DNA from: Bowdeniella nasicola
GTDB taxonomy: Bacteria > Actinomycetota > Actinomycetes > Actinomycetales > Actinomycetaceae
Assembly (NCBI GenBank): GCA_030537895.1
Contig: JAUNVA010000013.1
Coordinates: forward strand, 1 to 51,167
Length of the DNA: 51,167 bases
Direction of reading: 5' to 3'
Shown: piece after piece, positions 17,299 through 25,248 of the stretch
Numbering within the stretch: the first letter of the stretch is position 1
Layout: each line of letters starts with the position of its first letter
Program-made: the position numbers and the translations under genes
The notes under the pieces: model-generated
Told to the model about the DNA's origin: nothing
Seen by the model: only the letters and a program-made list of their open reading frames with translations
The model's database searches: none

Positions 17299-17745
17299 TT
17301 AGCGCCGCCGGAACTCGGTGGGCTCATCCATGAGGGCGGTCAGATCCTCCCGTTCGCGTTCGGTGAGGCGGCGAGGCTTTTCGGTTGTGAGGTCGACGAT
17401 CACGATGACCGTGCGGGCCTTGACCGCCACGGAGCCGTCGGCGGCCGGCACGGCGTAGTCGAGCTCGATGGAGGCGTTGCCGATGCGGGAGACCCAGACC
17501 TTGATGGGAAGTTCCTCGTGCGGGAGCCCGACGGGTTTGAGGTATTCGATCTCTTGGCGAGCGATGAAGGTTGCCGACGTGCCATCCAGGCCGAAGGCGC
17601 CCGAGGAGTTATCGAAGCCGACCGAACGCCAGAAGATGGAGATGCGCACCTCCTCCAGGAGGGTGAACATCGCGGCATTGTTCACGTGGCCGTAGGCGTC
17701 AATATCGGCCCAGCGGACCCGGACGGGAACCTCGATAGCGCTCAT
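17299..17745 (-). CDS. 4-hydroxybenzoyl-CoA-type acyl-CoA thioesterase
   Basis: A 148-residue single hot-dog protein. The N-terminal RWADIDAYGHVNNAAMFTLLEEVR is the 4HBT/YbgC signature; the Asp in DAYGHVNN is the usual catalytic residue. IEYLKPVGLPHEELPIKVWV follows. Expected substrate is an acyl- or aryl-CoA; the real one cannot be read from sequence. The next gene upstream on the strand is ettA, separated by a strong GC hairpin, so they may be separate units. Confidence 0.87.
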   Translation of the reverse strand: MSAIEVPVRVRWADIDAYGHVNNAAMFTLLEEVRISIFWRSVGFDNSSGAFGLDGTSATFIARQEIEYLKPVGLPHEELPIKVWVSRIGNASIELDYAVPAADGSVAVKARTVIVIVDLTTEKPRRLTEREREDLTALMDEPTEFRRR

Positions 17746-17838
17746 TGTGGCGGTCTCCTCTCGCGCTGTGTCGCGCCTTCAACGTAACAAACGGCGCCCG
17801 GCTAGGCGCCCCGACGGCCCACCCGGTGGCATAGGCGA

Positions 17839-17868
17839 GGCGGCCCCCCACCGGCGGGGGGGGCCGCC
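17839..17868 (-). terminator. GC hairpin downstream of ettA
   Basis: GGCGGCCCCCC and GGGGGGCCGCC form a stem of about 11 bp around a short loop, followed by further G/C runs to 17889. No U-tract. It lies just beyond the ettA stop on the minus strand. Confidence 0.55.
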
Positions 17869-17902
17869 CCCGGGGGGGCGGGGGCGGCGCGCGTGGCGCT
17901 CG

Positions 17903-19585
17903 CTAGTCGCGTTTGAGCTTGCGGTAGGTCATCGCGGGCGGGCGGGCCGCCTCGGGACCGAGACGCTCAATCTTGTTCTTCTCGTAGGACTCGAAGTTGC
18001 CCTCGAACCAGTACCAGCGCCACGGCTCTTCCTTCGTGCCCTCGTAGGCCAGGATGTGGGTGGCGACGCGGTCCAGGAACCAGCGGTCGTGCGTGATGAC
18101 GACGGCGCAACCGGGGAATTCCAGCAGCGCGTTTTCGAGCGAGCCGAGGGTTTCGACGTCGAGGTCGTTCGTGGGTTCGTCCAGCAGCAGGAGGTTGCCG
18201 CCCTGCTTCAAAGTGAGCGCGAGGTTCAACCGGTTGCGCTCACCACCGGAAAGCACACCCGCGGGCTTCTGCTGGTCAGGGCCCTTGAAGCCGAACGCGG
18301 AGACGTAGGCGCGTGAAGGCATCTCGACCTGGCCGACCTTGATGTAGTCGAGTCCGTCGGAGACGACCTCCCACAGGGAGGTATCGGGGTCGATTCCGGC
18401 ACGTGCCTGGTCCACGTAGGACAGCTTCACGGTCTCGCCGATCTTCAGCTCGCCGTCGTCCAGGTCCTCAAGGCCCACGATGGTCTTGAACAGGGTGGTC
18501 TTGCCCACGCCGTTCGGGCCGATGATCCCGACGATCCCGTTACGGGGCAGCGAGAAGGAGAGGTCCTTGATGAGGGTGCGATCGCCGAAGCCCTTGGTGA
18601 GGTTCTTCGCCTCGAGCACCACGGATCCGAGGCGGGGGCCCGGCGGGATCTGGATCTCTTCGAAGTCGAGCTTGCGGGTGCGCTCGGCCTCCGCAGCCAT
18701 CTCCTCATAGCGCTGCAGACGGGCCTTGGATTTGGCCTGACGGCCCTTCGCGTTTTGGCGCACCCATTCGAGCTCATCCTTCAGGCGCTTCGCGAGCTTT
18801 TGGTCCTTCTTGCCCTGAATCTTCAGCCGTTCGCGCTTCTTCTCCAGGTAGGTGGAGTAGTTGCCCTCATACGGGTAGAGGCGGCCGCGGTCGACCTCGG
18901 CGATCCATTCCGCGACGTGATCGAGGAAGTAGCGGTCGTGGGTGACGGCGATGACCGCACCGGGGTATTTGGCCAGGTGCTGTTCGAGCCACAGGACAGA
19001 TTCGGCGTCGAGGTGGTTCGTGGGCTCGTCAAGCAGGAGCAGGTCCGGCTCTTCGAGCAGGAGTTTGCACAGCGCCACCCGGCGGCGCTCACCGCCGGAG
19101 AGCACGGAGACATCGGCATCGGCCGGCGGGAGCTTCAGGGCGTCCATCGCCTGGCGGAGCTGGGCGTCCAGGTCCCACGCGTCGGCCGCGTCGATCTCAG
19201 CTTGCAGGGTGCCCATCTCTTCCATGAGGGCGTCGAAGTCGGCGTCCGGGTCGGCCATCTGCTCGCCGATCTCGTTGAACCGGTCGAGCTTCGCCTTGAT
19301 GTCCGCGACCGCCTCCTCGACGTTGCCGAGGACGTCCTTTTCCTCGTTGAGGGGCGGCTCCTGCAAGAGGATGCCGACGCTGTAGCCGGGGCTCAGCCGC
19401 GCCTCACCGTTGGAGGGCTGCTCCAAGCCGGCCATGATTTTCAGGATCGTGGACTTTCCCGCGCCGTTCGGGCCGACCATGCCGATCTTCGCGCCCGGCA
19501 GGAAGGCCATGGTGACGTCATCGAGGATGAGCTTGTCACCGTGGGCCTTGCGGGCGCGCACCATCGAGTAGATGTATTCAGCCAC
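17903..19585 (-). CDS. ettA: energy-dependent translational throttle protein EttA
   Basis: The 560-residue ABC-F protein binds the ribosomal E site and gates the first elongation step according to ADP/ATP ratio. Two ABC domains each have a Walker A (GPNGAGKST and GPNGVGKTT), a signature LSGGER, and Walker B DEPTNHLD / DEPTNDLD. The linker between them is long and basic. Overall length and the MAEYIYSMVRARKAHGDKLILDDV start are those of EttA. The start is GTG 19585 with GGGAG four bases before it. Confidence 0.94.
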   Translation of the reverse strand: MAEYIYSMVRARKAHGDKLILDDVTMAFLPGAKIGMVGPNGAGKSTILKIMAGLEQPSNGEARLSPGYSVGILLQEPPLNEEKDVLGNVEEAVADIKAKLDRFNEIGEQMADPDADFDALMEEMGTLQAEIDAADAWDLDAQLRQAMDALKLPPADADVSVLSGGERRRVALCKLLLEEPDLLLLDEPTNHLDAESVLWLEQHLAKYPGAVIAVTHDRYFLDHVAEWIAEVDRGRLYPYEGNYSTYLEKKRERLKIQGKKDQKLAKRLKDELEWVRQNAKGRQAKSKARLQRYEEMAAEAERTRKLDFEEIQIPPGPRLGSVVLEAKNLTKGFGDRTLIKDLSFSLPRNGIVGIIGPNGVGKTTLFKTIVGLEDLDDGELKIGETVKLSYVDQARAGIDPDTSLWEVVSDGLDYIKVGQVEMPSRAYVSAFGFKGPDQQKPAGVLSGGERNRLNLALTLKQGGNLLLLDEPTNDLDVETLGSLENALLEFPGCAVVITHDRWFLDRVATHILAYEGTKEEPWRWYWFEGNFESYEKNKIERLGPEAARPPAMTYRKLKRD

Positions 19586-19701
19586 TGTTCTCCCAAGTGT
19601 TCGATTACCTGCCGGGATTCCGGCCTACCTGTAAGGGTAGGGCACGGCCGGTCATTTCCCCACTTACCCCTTGACGCTCACCCGGGTCGATGTGCCCCAT
19701 C

Positions 19702-20358
19702 TCATGGGCCTTCTCCCTCGGGCGCCGTCTCCTCGCCGATGCCGCCGTCTTCTCCCTCGCAGCCCCGCTCCGCCTGCGCGTGAGCCACCTCGAAGGGATC
19801 CGGAGGTGCCTCCGCCAAAGGCGGCTCATCGGGATTCGGCCCGTCCCCGGTCCCGTTCCAGGGTGCGCCCGCCCCCGCGCCCGCGTGGTCTTTCGCCGCC
19901 CACGTAGGCCCGTGGCTCGCGTCCTGCTTCGTGGCCGGTCCCGGCCGCTGCCCCGTGCTCGAGTCGCGATGGTGTTCGGTCGCCGAGGCCGCCTCAGAAT
20001 TGTGCACCGCCTTGGTGTAGGTGGCGATGCCCCGTGTGAGTTCGATCCCGATGGCGGAAGCGATGATGGCGACCTTGGAGCGTTCCTCGCCCTCCTTCGT
20101 CCGCCAATGTTCGGTGACGATGCGCCCGCGCACCAACACTGGGGAGCCTTTGCGGAGGGACTGGGTGGCGTTGCGCGCCAGGTCCCCGAAACACTTCACG
20201 TCGAACCATTGCGTCTCGGTGCTGAACTCGCTGCCCAGGCGCCGCGTGGTCGAGTGTGCGAGCCGCATGCGACCCATGGCGGTGCCCGATTTCGCGATGT
20301 GGAGGATTGGGTCAGCGCCCAAGTACCCCTTGACGGTGACGTCCATGTGCTGAGCCAT
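19702..20358 (-). CDS. single-stranded DNA-binding protein (paralogue without acidic tip)
   Basis: A 218-residue SSB-family protein. Residues 1-105 form the OB fold: MDVTVKGYLGADP, LGSEFSTETQWFDVKCFGDLA, and LVRGRIVTEHWRTKEGEERSKVAIIA. The tail is long, low-complexity and Pro/Gly/Ala/Asp-rich, but ends GEGP and not the DDxxxF tip with which the main SSB recruits partner proteins. It therefore looks like a secondary SSB; actinobacteria often have one outside the rpsF-ssb-rplI operon. The start at ATG 20358 has GGAAGGGA upstream. Downstream of the GTPase pair on the same strand. Confidence 0.85.
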   Translation of the reverse strand: MAQHMDVTVKGYLGADPILHIAKSGTAMGRMRLAHSTTRRLGSEFSTETQWFDVKCFGDLARNATQSLRKGSPVLVRGRIVTEHWRTKEGEERSKVAIIASAIGIELTRGIATYTKAVHNSEAASATEHHRDSSTGQRPGPATKQDASHGPTWAAKDHAGAGAGAPWNGTGDGPNPDEPPLAEAPPDPFEVAHAQAERGCEGEDGGIGEETAPEGEGP

Positions 20359-20576
20359 GATGTGTTCCCTTCCATCCCGCACCCTGCGGGTAGGACCACT
20401 GTGACGCGCGGGGCGCCGCGGGCGCCGATCACCCACCCCCATCTGGGGGCGAGAGAGCTCTGCGTCCTTGCTGTGGACCGACCGGTGCGGCGCACGAGAG
20501 AAGCCGCCGGCCCCGTGCGCTGTCGGGTGAGGGCGCATGTACCCCGGCGCGAGCGGGGATGCCCGTGCGCCCCGGG

Positions 20577-22004
20577 CTAGGAGAGGAGGGCGCGCAACCG
20601 CTCGTGGTCGGCGAGGATCGTCAGGGTGGGGTTCACCAGCCGCGCGCGCACGACGGCCATGACGGCCGAACGCACCGCCTCGGCGTACTCCTCGGGTTCG
20701 CGCGCGGCCCGCCGGGCGCGGTGGTGGCGCGCCCACAGCCACGCGAGGAGGGCGATAAGCAGGCAGCCCCCGGCGAGGGCGAGTCCAAGGGGGCGGGCGA
20801 GGACGGTGAAAGCGGCGATCGCGAGGCCGCCAGCTAGCACGACAAAGATGAGGGCCGCGATGCGCGCGGTGCGCGTCGCGCCGTCGACCAGTTCGGGGCG
20901 CTCCACAGCGGAGGCCGCCTCGTGCGCGGCGGTGCCGAGTTCGTCCACTGCGGGGGTGGCGTCGTCGATCCGTTCGGCCCACACCTCGGGAAGGCCCTCA
21001 TTCACGGCTTCTGTCCAGGCGGAGCCGATAGCCGCGACTGTCGCGTAGGAGGGCGATTGGCTCGCGGGAATGGAGGCGTCCCTCGGGTTCGCGATGGCGT
21101 GGCGCAGACCGTCGACGACGGCGTCCAGCCCGCAGGCTCGGGCGAGATCGTCGGAAGTGGAGACCACGAGGGCGTCGTCGACCGCGGGTTCCTGTTCGGC
21201 GAGACCGTCGCGCAGCCGAGCGACCACCTGATCGAGTTCGGCGGCGGCGGTGCGCTCGGTCATCGAAGGCTCCGCATTGGCCTTGGCGAGCAGCGTGTGG
21301 ACCTCACCGATTCCCTCGCCCGTGATGGCCGAGGTGGTGAGGACGGGGACGCCCGGCAGGCCATCGAGATCCAGAACGCCGTGGATGTCGGCGACGAGTT
21401 CGGAACGTCGGGCGGGCGGGACTCGGTCGACGTGGTTTAAGACGACGACCATCGCGTCGGCTCTCCCGCGCATGGCGGCGAGGTAGCGCGAATGCAGGAT
21501 GTGGTCGGCGTACTTTTGCGGGTCGACGACCCACACGATCACGTCGACGAGCGGGAGCAGGCGGTCGACTAGGCCCGAGTGGGCATCTTTCACGGAGTCG
21601 AGGTCGGGCAGATCGAGGAGGACCAGCCCGTCCAGGGGGCGTTCATCAGCCCGGTCGAGTTCCGTGGTGCGTGAGGTGACGCGCTCGTGGGGCACGCCGA
21701 GGTAGTCGATCAGGGAGCGCGGAACCTCCCCCCATCCGAAGGCGGTGGCCTGTTCGGTCGTGGGGCGCAGGGCACCGGCGTCGGCGAGGGTTGTGGAGGT
21801 CAGCGCGTTGAACAGGGAGGACTTACCGGACCCGGTGCCGCCGACGAGGGCGGCGACGACGTGGCCCGCAGCGATGGCGCGACGCCGCTGAATGCGTTCG
21901 ATCTCGGCGCCTGCCCACTCGACCTCGGCCTCGCTCCACGGGCTCATCGGGGAGGCGAAGGCCTCGCGAAGGCGCTCGATCCGTTCATCACAGTCACGCG
22001 GCAT
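20577..22004 (-). CDS. dynamin-like P-loop GTPase, membrane-anchored partner
   Basis: The 475-residue protein has a GTPase domain with P-loop GGTGSGKSSLFNALT, a DLPDLDSV switch (G3) and NHVDR (G4). A helical middle follows, and near residues 385-435 two hydrophobic segments sit back to back before a basic WARHHRARR stretch, a paddle-like membrane anchor. The ATG at 22004 is favoured by GGGGAGG six bases upstream. It overlaps the upstream GTPase gene by 11 bases. Paired GTPases of this type occur widely in actinobacteria (DynA/DynB of Streptomyces act in sporulation septation); a role in membrane remodelling here is an inference. Confidence 0.82.
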   Translation of the reverse strand: MPRDCDERIERLREAFASPMSPWSEAEVEWAGAEIERIQRRRAIAAGHVVAALVGGTGSGKSSLFNALTSTTLADAGALRPTTEQATAFGWGEVPRSLIDYLGVPHERVTSRTTELDRADERPLDGLVLLDLPDLDSVKDAHSGLVDRLLPLVDVIVWVVDPQKYADHILHSRYLAAMRGRADAMVVVLNHVDRVPPARRSELVADIHGVLDLDGLPGVPVLTTSAITGEGIGEVHTLLAKANAEPSMTERTAAAELDQVVARLRDGLAEQEPAVDDALVVSTSDDLARACGLDAVVDGLRHAIANPRDASIPASQSPSYATVAAIGSAWTEAVNEGLPEVWAERIDDATPAVDELGTAAHEAASAVERPELVDGATRTARIAALIFVVLAGGLAIAAFTVLARPLGLALAGGCLLIALLAWLWARHHRARRAAREPEEYAEAVRSAVMAVVRARLVNPTLTILADHERLRALLS

Positions 22005-23592
22005 CGAGATACCTCCCCAGTTCACCGAGTCGTAGCCGCAGCCCGGTCACAACCGAGCGGGATTGGGCGGCGCTATCCCCCAGGGCCAGGTGGTAGGGCC
22101 GCGCCGTCTGTGTGATCGCTTCACTGCACATGTGGGCGAGTACCTCGCGTCCCTGCTCGATGAGGCCGCTACCCAGGAGTGTGCTCACCACGCGAGCGGC
22201 GCCACGTACCCCTCCGACTGCGGCGGCGAGCAGCTGCGCGGTGGCGGGGGCGTCCACCACGTCGGGGCGCACGTGGTCGGCCACGAGGGCGTCGAGTTCC
22301 GCTCCCCAGGCGAGCAGGATTCGCTCGGCGCGCGCGGCCGCGTCCGCCGCCGTTGTTTCGGGAACATCTGCGAGCAAGACCTCCGCACCGACGCCGGCCT
22401 CGCGCCAGTGTTCGGCGATCTGGGTGGCGACGTCGTGGATGGCGTCCGCGAGGACCGTGTGGATGGCGGCGTGGATGTCCTTGCCGAGCGCCGAGGCGGC
22501 GGCGTTGCGGCGGGCGACCCGCCTGCCGCCAAAACCGGCCTTCACGGAGTCGAGATCGTCGGTGAGCAGATCCGCGAGCGCGCCGCCTGAGGAGGCGGCG
22601 GTCAGCCACCGGGTGAGGGGTGCCCCGACGGCAGCGGAGCCGGAGCGCAGCGCCGTCGTGAGGTCGACGGCGATGGCCGAGGAGATGGAGTCGGCGGTCG
22701 TGCCGAGTGCCTCGAGCGCGTTGGCTTGACGCACGTAGCTGCGGGAGAGCTCGGTGAGATTCTCGCGCAGGGCGCCCCAGGCTCCGCGGGTGGTGCGGGC
22801 GATGATGCCGCGCCCCTGCTCGCCGCGGGTGGCCAGGTGCAGCCAGTCGCGCAGCTCGGCGACGTCGTCGTCGGGAAGGAGGCCCTCGTGCGGGCCGATG
22901 TCGGGGATCACGAACATGGGGACCTCGCCGAGCCCGGCCTCGGTGAGGCGGGCCATGAGGTCGGCGCGGACCTCGGTGAGGATGCGCACGGGTACGCGGT
23001 TGAAGACGATGGCGACCTGCAGGCCGCGGCCGTGGGCCAGGCGCAGGTTAGTCCACGGGATGGCATCGCCGTAGCGCGCGGCGGTCGTGACGAAGAGCCA
23101 CAGGTCGGCGGCCTCGAGGAGTTCGGCGGCGGCCTTGCGGTTGGCTTCGTCGTAGGAGTCAAGGTCCGGTGCGTCGATGAGGGCGAGCCCCTCGGGGACG
23201 CCCGGGTGGACGCGTGTCACGGTGCGGTCGGCGAGGGGCACGTGCGCGAGGGAGGTTTCCGGGTGGTGCACGAGGACCGCCTCGCGCGTGGTGGGCCGCA
23301 GCACGCCCGCCTCAGAGACCTCGGTGCCGAGCATCGAGTTCATGAGCGTGGATTTACCCGCCCCGGTCGATCCGCCGAGCACGGCGACGACGGGGATGTT
23401 GCGCCCGCCGGCGCGCGGCAAAAGGTGGGCGTCGATTTGCGTGAGCACGCGCGTGCGCAGGACTTCGGCGTCGCGCGTGTAGGGGGCATCGAGGACGAGT
23501 GGGGCGTCGGCGAGGTCGTCGTGGATCGCGGTCAGCAGACCGGGAAGCGCGGCGACGGCCGGGAGTTCCGGCCCAGCTTGACCCTGCGTCAC
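21994..23592 (-). CDS. dynamin-like P-loop GTPase, soluble partner
   Basis: A 532-residue protein with P-loop GGSTGAGKSTLMNSMLG, G3 DAPDLDSYDE and a G4 position FNRV that departs from NKxD. No membrane segment is seen, while the long C-terminal part (about 260-532) is helical and Ala-rich. The start is GTG 23592 just after GGAGGGTGAT. The overlap with the downstream GTPase gene and the related G domains (both share LRPTT after the P-loop) suggest gene duplication and a hetero-oligomer. Confidence 0.82.
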   Translation of the reverse strand: MTQGQAGPELPAVAALPGLLTAIHDDLADAPLVLDAPYTRDAEVLRTRVLTQIDAHLLPRAGGRNIPVVAVLGGSTGAGKSTLMNSMLGTEVSEAGVLRPTTREAVLVHHPETSLAHVPLADRTVTRVHPGVPEGLALIDAPDLDSYDEANRKAAAELLEAADLWLFVTTAARYGDAIPWTNLRLAHGRGLQVAIVFNRVPVRILTEVRADLMARLTEAGLGEVPMFVIPDIGPHEGLLPDDDVAELRDWLHLATRGEQGRGIIARTTRGAWGALRENLTELSRSYVRQANALEALGTTADSISSAIAVDLTTALRSGSAAVGAPLTRWLTAASSGGALADLLTDDLDSVKAGFGGRRVARRNAAASALGKDIHAAIHTVLADAIHDVATQIAEHWREAGVGAEVLLADVPETTAADAAARAERILLAWGAELDALVADHVRPDVVDAPATAQLLAAAVGGVRGAARVVSTLLGSGLIEQGREVLAHMCSEAITQTARPYHLALGDSAAQSRSVVTGLRLRLGELGRYLDAA

Positions 23593-23718
23593 ATCACCCT
23601 CCAGTTGTGTGGTTCACTGCCATTATTCCAGGCATTCGCCTCCGGCTCTCACCAGACGGGGTGCGGCGCGCCCCACGATTGACGGGGCGCCGCGTTCGGC
23701 GAGGGGTGAGGCGGTCGA

Positions 23719-23724
23719 TACACT
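23719..23724 (+). promoter_or_regulatory. -10 box of tRNA-Arg
   Basis: TACACT lies eight bases before the mature tRNA 5' end, with TTCGGC 18 bases further upstream as a weak -35. Confidence 0.5.
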
Positions 23725-23732
23725 GGAAGAAC

Positions 23733-23805
<73 letters not shown>

Positions 23806-23823
23806 CCCAATGCGAGTAAAGAG

Positions 23824-24504
23824 GTGAGTCCCACGGCAGCCACAAAAGACCGGCTGGTTTGGATCGACTGCGAGATGACCGGCCTGGACCTGGAGCGAGA
23901 TGAGCTGGTGGAGGTCGCGGTCATCGTGACCGACTCCGAGCTGAACCCGCTGGATGGCGGGATCGACGTGCTCATCAAGCCGAGCGACGCGGCGCTAGCG
24001 CAGATGAACGACTTCGTGCGTGATATGCACACGAAGTCCGGCCTGCTCGAGGAGCTCGAGGGAGCGGGAACGCTGGAGGCGGCGACGGAGGCGGTGCTCG
24101 CCTATATTCGCCGCCACGTGCCCGAGGAGCGGCGGGCCCCGCTCGCCGGCAACTCCGTGGGGACGGACAAGGCTTTCCTTGCGAAGGACATGCCGGCCGT
24201 GGTGGAGCACCTGCACTACCGGATGGTCGACGTCTCCTCCATTAAGGAACTGGCCCGGCGCTGGTACCCGCGCGCCTACTACCACTCCCCCGAGAAGAAC
24301 GGCGGACACCGCGCGCTCGCCGACATCGCGGAGTCGATCGACGAGTTGCGCTACTACCGCGCGGCCCTGTGGCCCGACGGCGAGGGGCCGAGCTCTCAAG
24401 AGTGCAAGGCGGTGGCCGAACAGGTGAGCGGCGAGCCGACCCTGAAGCGCGCCGAGGCGAAGGCCGCCGAGCGGGAACGCATCGAGAAGGCCATCTCGCG
24501 CTAG
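23824..24504 (+). CDS. orn: oligoribonuclease
   Basis: The 226-residue 3'-5' exonuclease degrades the last short RNA fragments, including dinucleotides from c-di-GMP. It is a DEDDh enzyme: WIDCEMTGLDL (first Asp and Glu), the GNSVGTDKAFL motif, and GHRALADIAESIDEL with catalytic His and last Asp. The C-terminal 30 residues form a charged helix absent from the shortest family members. The start is taken as GTG 23824, only 18 bases after tRNA-Arg; no well-spaced ribosome site is visible, so the mRNA may be made by tRNA processing. Confidence 0.93.
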   Translation: MSPTAATKDRLVWIDCEMTGLDLERDELVEVAVIVTDSELNPLDGGIDVLIKPSDAALAQMNDFVRDMHTKSGLLEELEGAGTLEAATEAVLAYIRRHVPEERRAPLAGNSVGTDKAFLAKDMPAVVEHLHYRMVDVSSIKELARRWYPRAYYHSPEKNGGHRALADIAESIDELRYYRAALWPDGEGPSSQECKAVAEQVSGEPTLKRAEAKAAERERIEKAISR

Positions 24505-24628
24505 CGCGGGGGCGTTAGCCGGCCCCAAAGAGCGGGCCGCCGATAGCGTCCCACTGCCGCGTCGGGGCCTTCACTGCGCGGTGAGATAGACCACCGTCAG
24601 GCAATTATGCGGGGGCCGTCTTTGCCGG

Positions 24629-24634
24629 TAGACT
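24629..24634 (+). promoter_or_regulatory. -10 box of tRNA-His
   Basis: TAGACT about 31 bases before tRNA-His, the same hexamer as in front of the cysK leader and ssrA. Confidence 0.45.
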
Positions 24635-24664
24635 GATCGATCGTTGCCCCTTTGGGGCACCCCT

Positions 24665-24738
24665 GGTGGGTGTAGCTCAGCTGGTAGAGCACCTGGTTGT
24701 GGTCCAGGATGTCGCGGGTTCAAGTCCCGTCACTCACC
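24665..24738 (+). tRNA. tRNA-His (GUG)
   Basis: The acceptor GTGGGTG pairs with CACTCAC, and the extra G at 24665 pairs with C 24738, as tRNA-His requires. The anticodon stem CCTGG/CCAGG encloses TTGTGGT (GUG). The T-loop is TTCAAGT. Confidence 0.95.
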
Positions 24739-24749
24739 CCAGTGCACAG

Positions 24750-24783
24750 CCCGCACCGGCCCGCCCGCCGGTGCGGGTTTTGT
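24750..24783 (+). terminator. intrinsic terminator after tRNA-His
   Basis: CCCGCACCGGC / GCCGGTGCGGG (11 bp) with a six-base loop, then TTTTGT. The same hairpin recurs at 28771-28801. Confidence 0.85.
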
Positions 24784-24828
24784 GTATCTCCGTGGCCTGC
24801 GGCGTTGGGCCGGTGTTTTCGGCGTGGA
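24751..24828 (+). repeat. left copy of 78-bp direct repeat
   Basis: Identical at 73 of 78 positions to 28771-28848. It begins inside the tRNA-His terminator and runs about 45 bases past it. The two copies bracket the TrlF gene and are 4020 bases apart in the same orientation. Confidence 0.85.
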
Positions 24829-25248
24829 TCACCTGGGGTTGTGCGTCCGTGAGTGATTTATGTGTATAGGTAACCGCTCGCTCGTGAGGAAAGTCGGACG
24901 ATTCTAGAGCCTAGAACTGTAAATGTTGCGCGGTGCGAAAGTGGACTGCTCGGAAGAGCAGGGGTGAGCGCCTTCAGCGCGAGAAATAGCAGATCGCGGA
25001 GCGTATTGGCCGCTTGAGCACTCGCCCGGTCGAGGAGGAAGCACCCCTAGAGAAATTGAGCCTGTTCCCAGACGAACGTCCATCGGAAAGGCACGTGCCG
25101 CAAGGTTGCCGCCATGATCCCAACCGCTGACGCACCGGCGCGCACCAAATACATCGCCATCGATCGCCGATAAGCTCGTAACATAAACCTATCTCCACGA
25201 ACGTCCTGGGTTGTCCGGCGCAAGAACCAGGCGGAAGGAAAAGAAGTG
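24829..25248 (+). other. leader region of the TrlF cassette, no gene seen
   Basis: No convincing coding frame. A TAACAT box at 25179-25184 may be a -10. A hairpin with arms CCTGG...CCAGG (about 25205-25232) lies just before the TrlF ribosome site GGAAGGAAAAG. The sequence is less GC-rich than the core genome around it. Confidence 0.5.
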
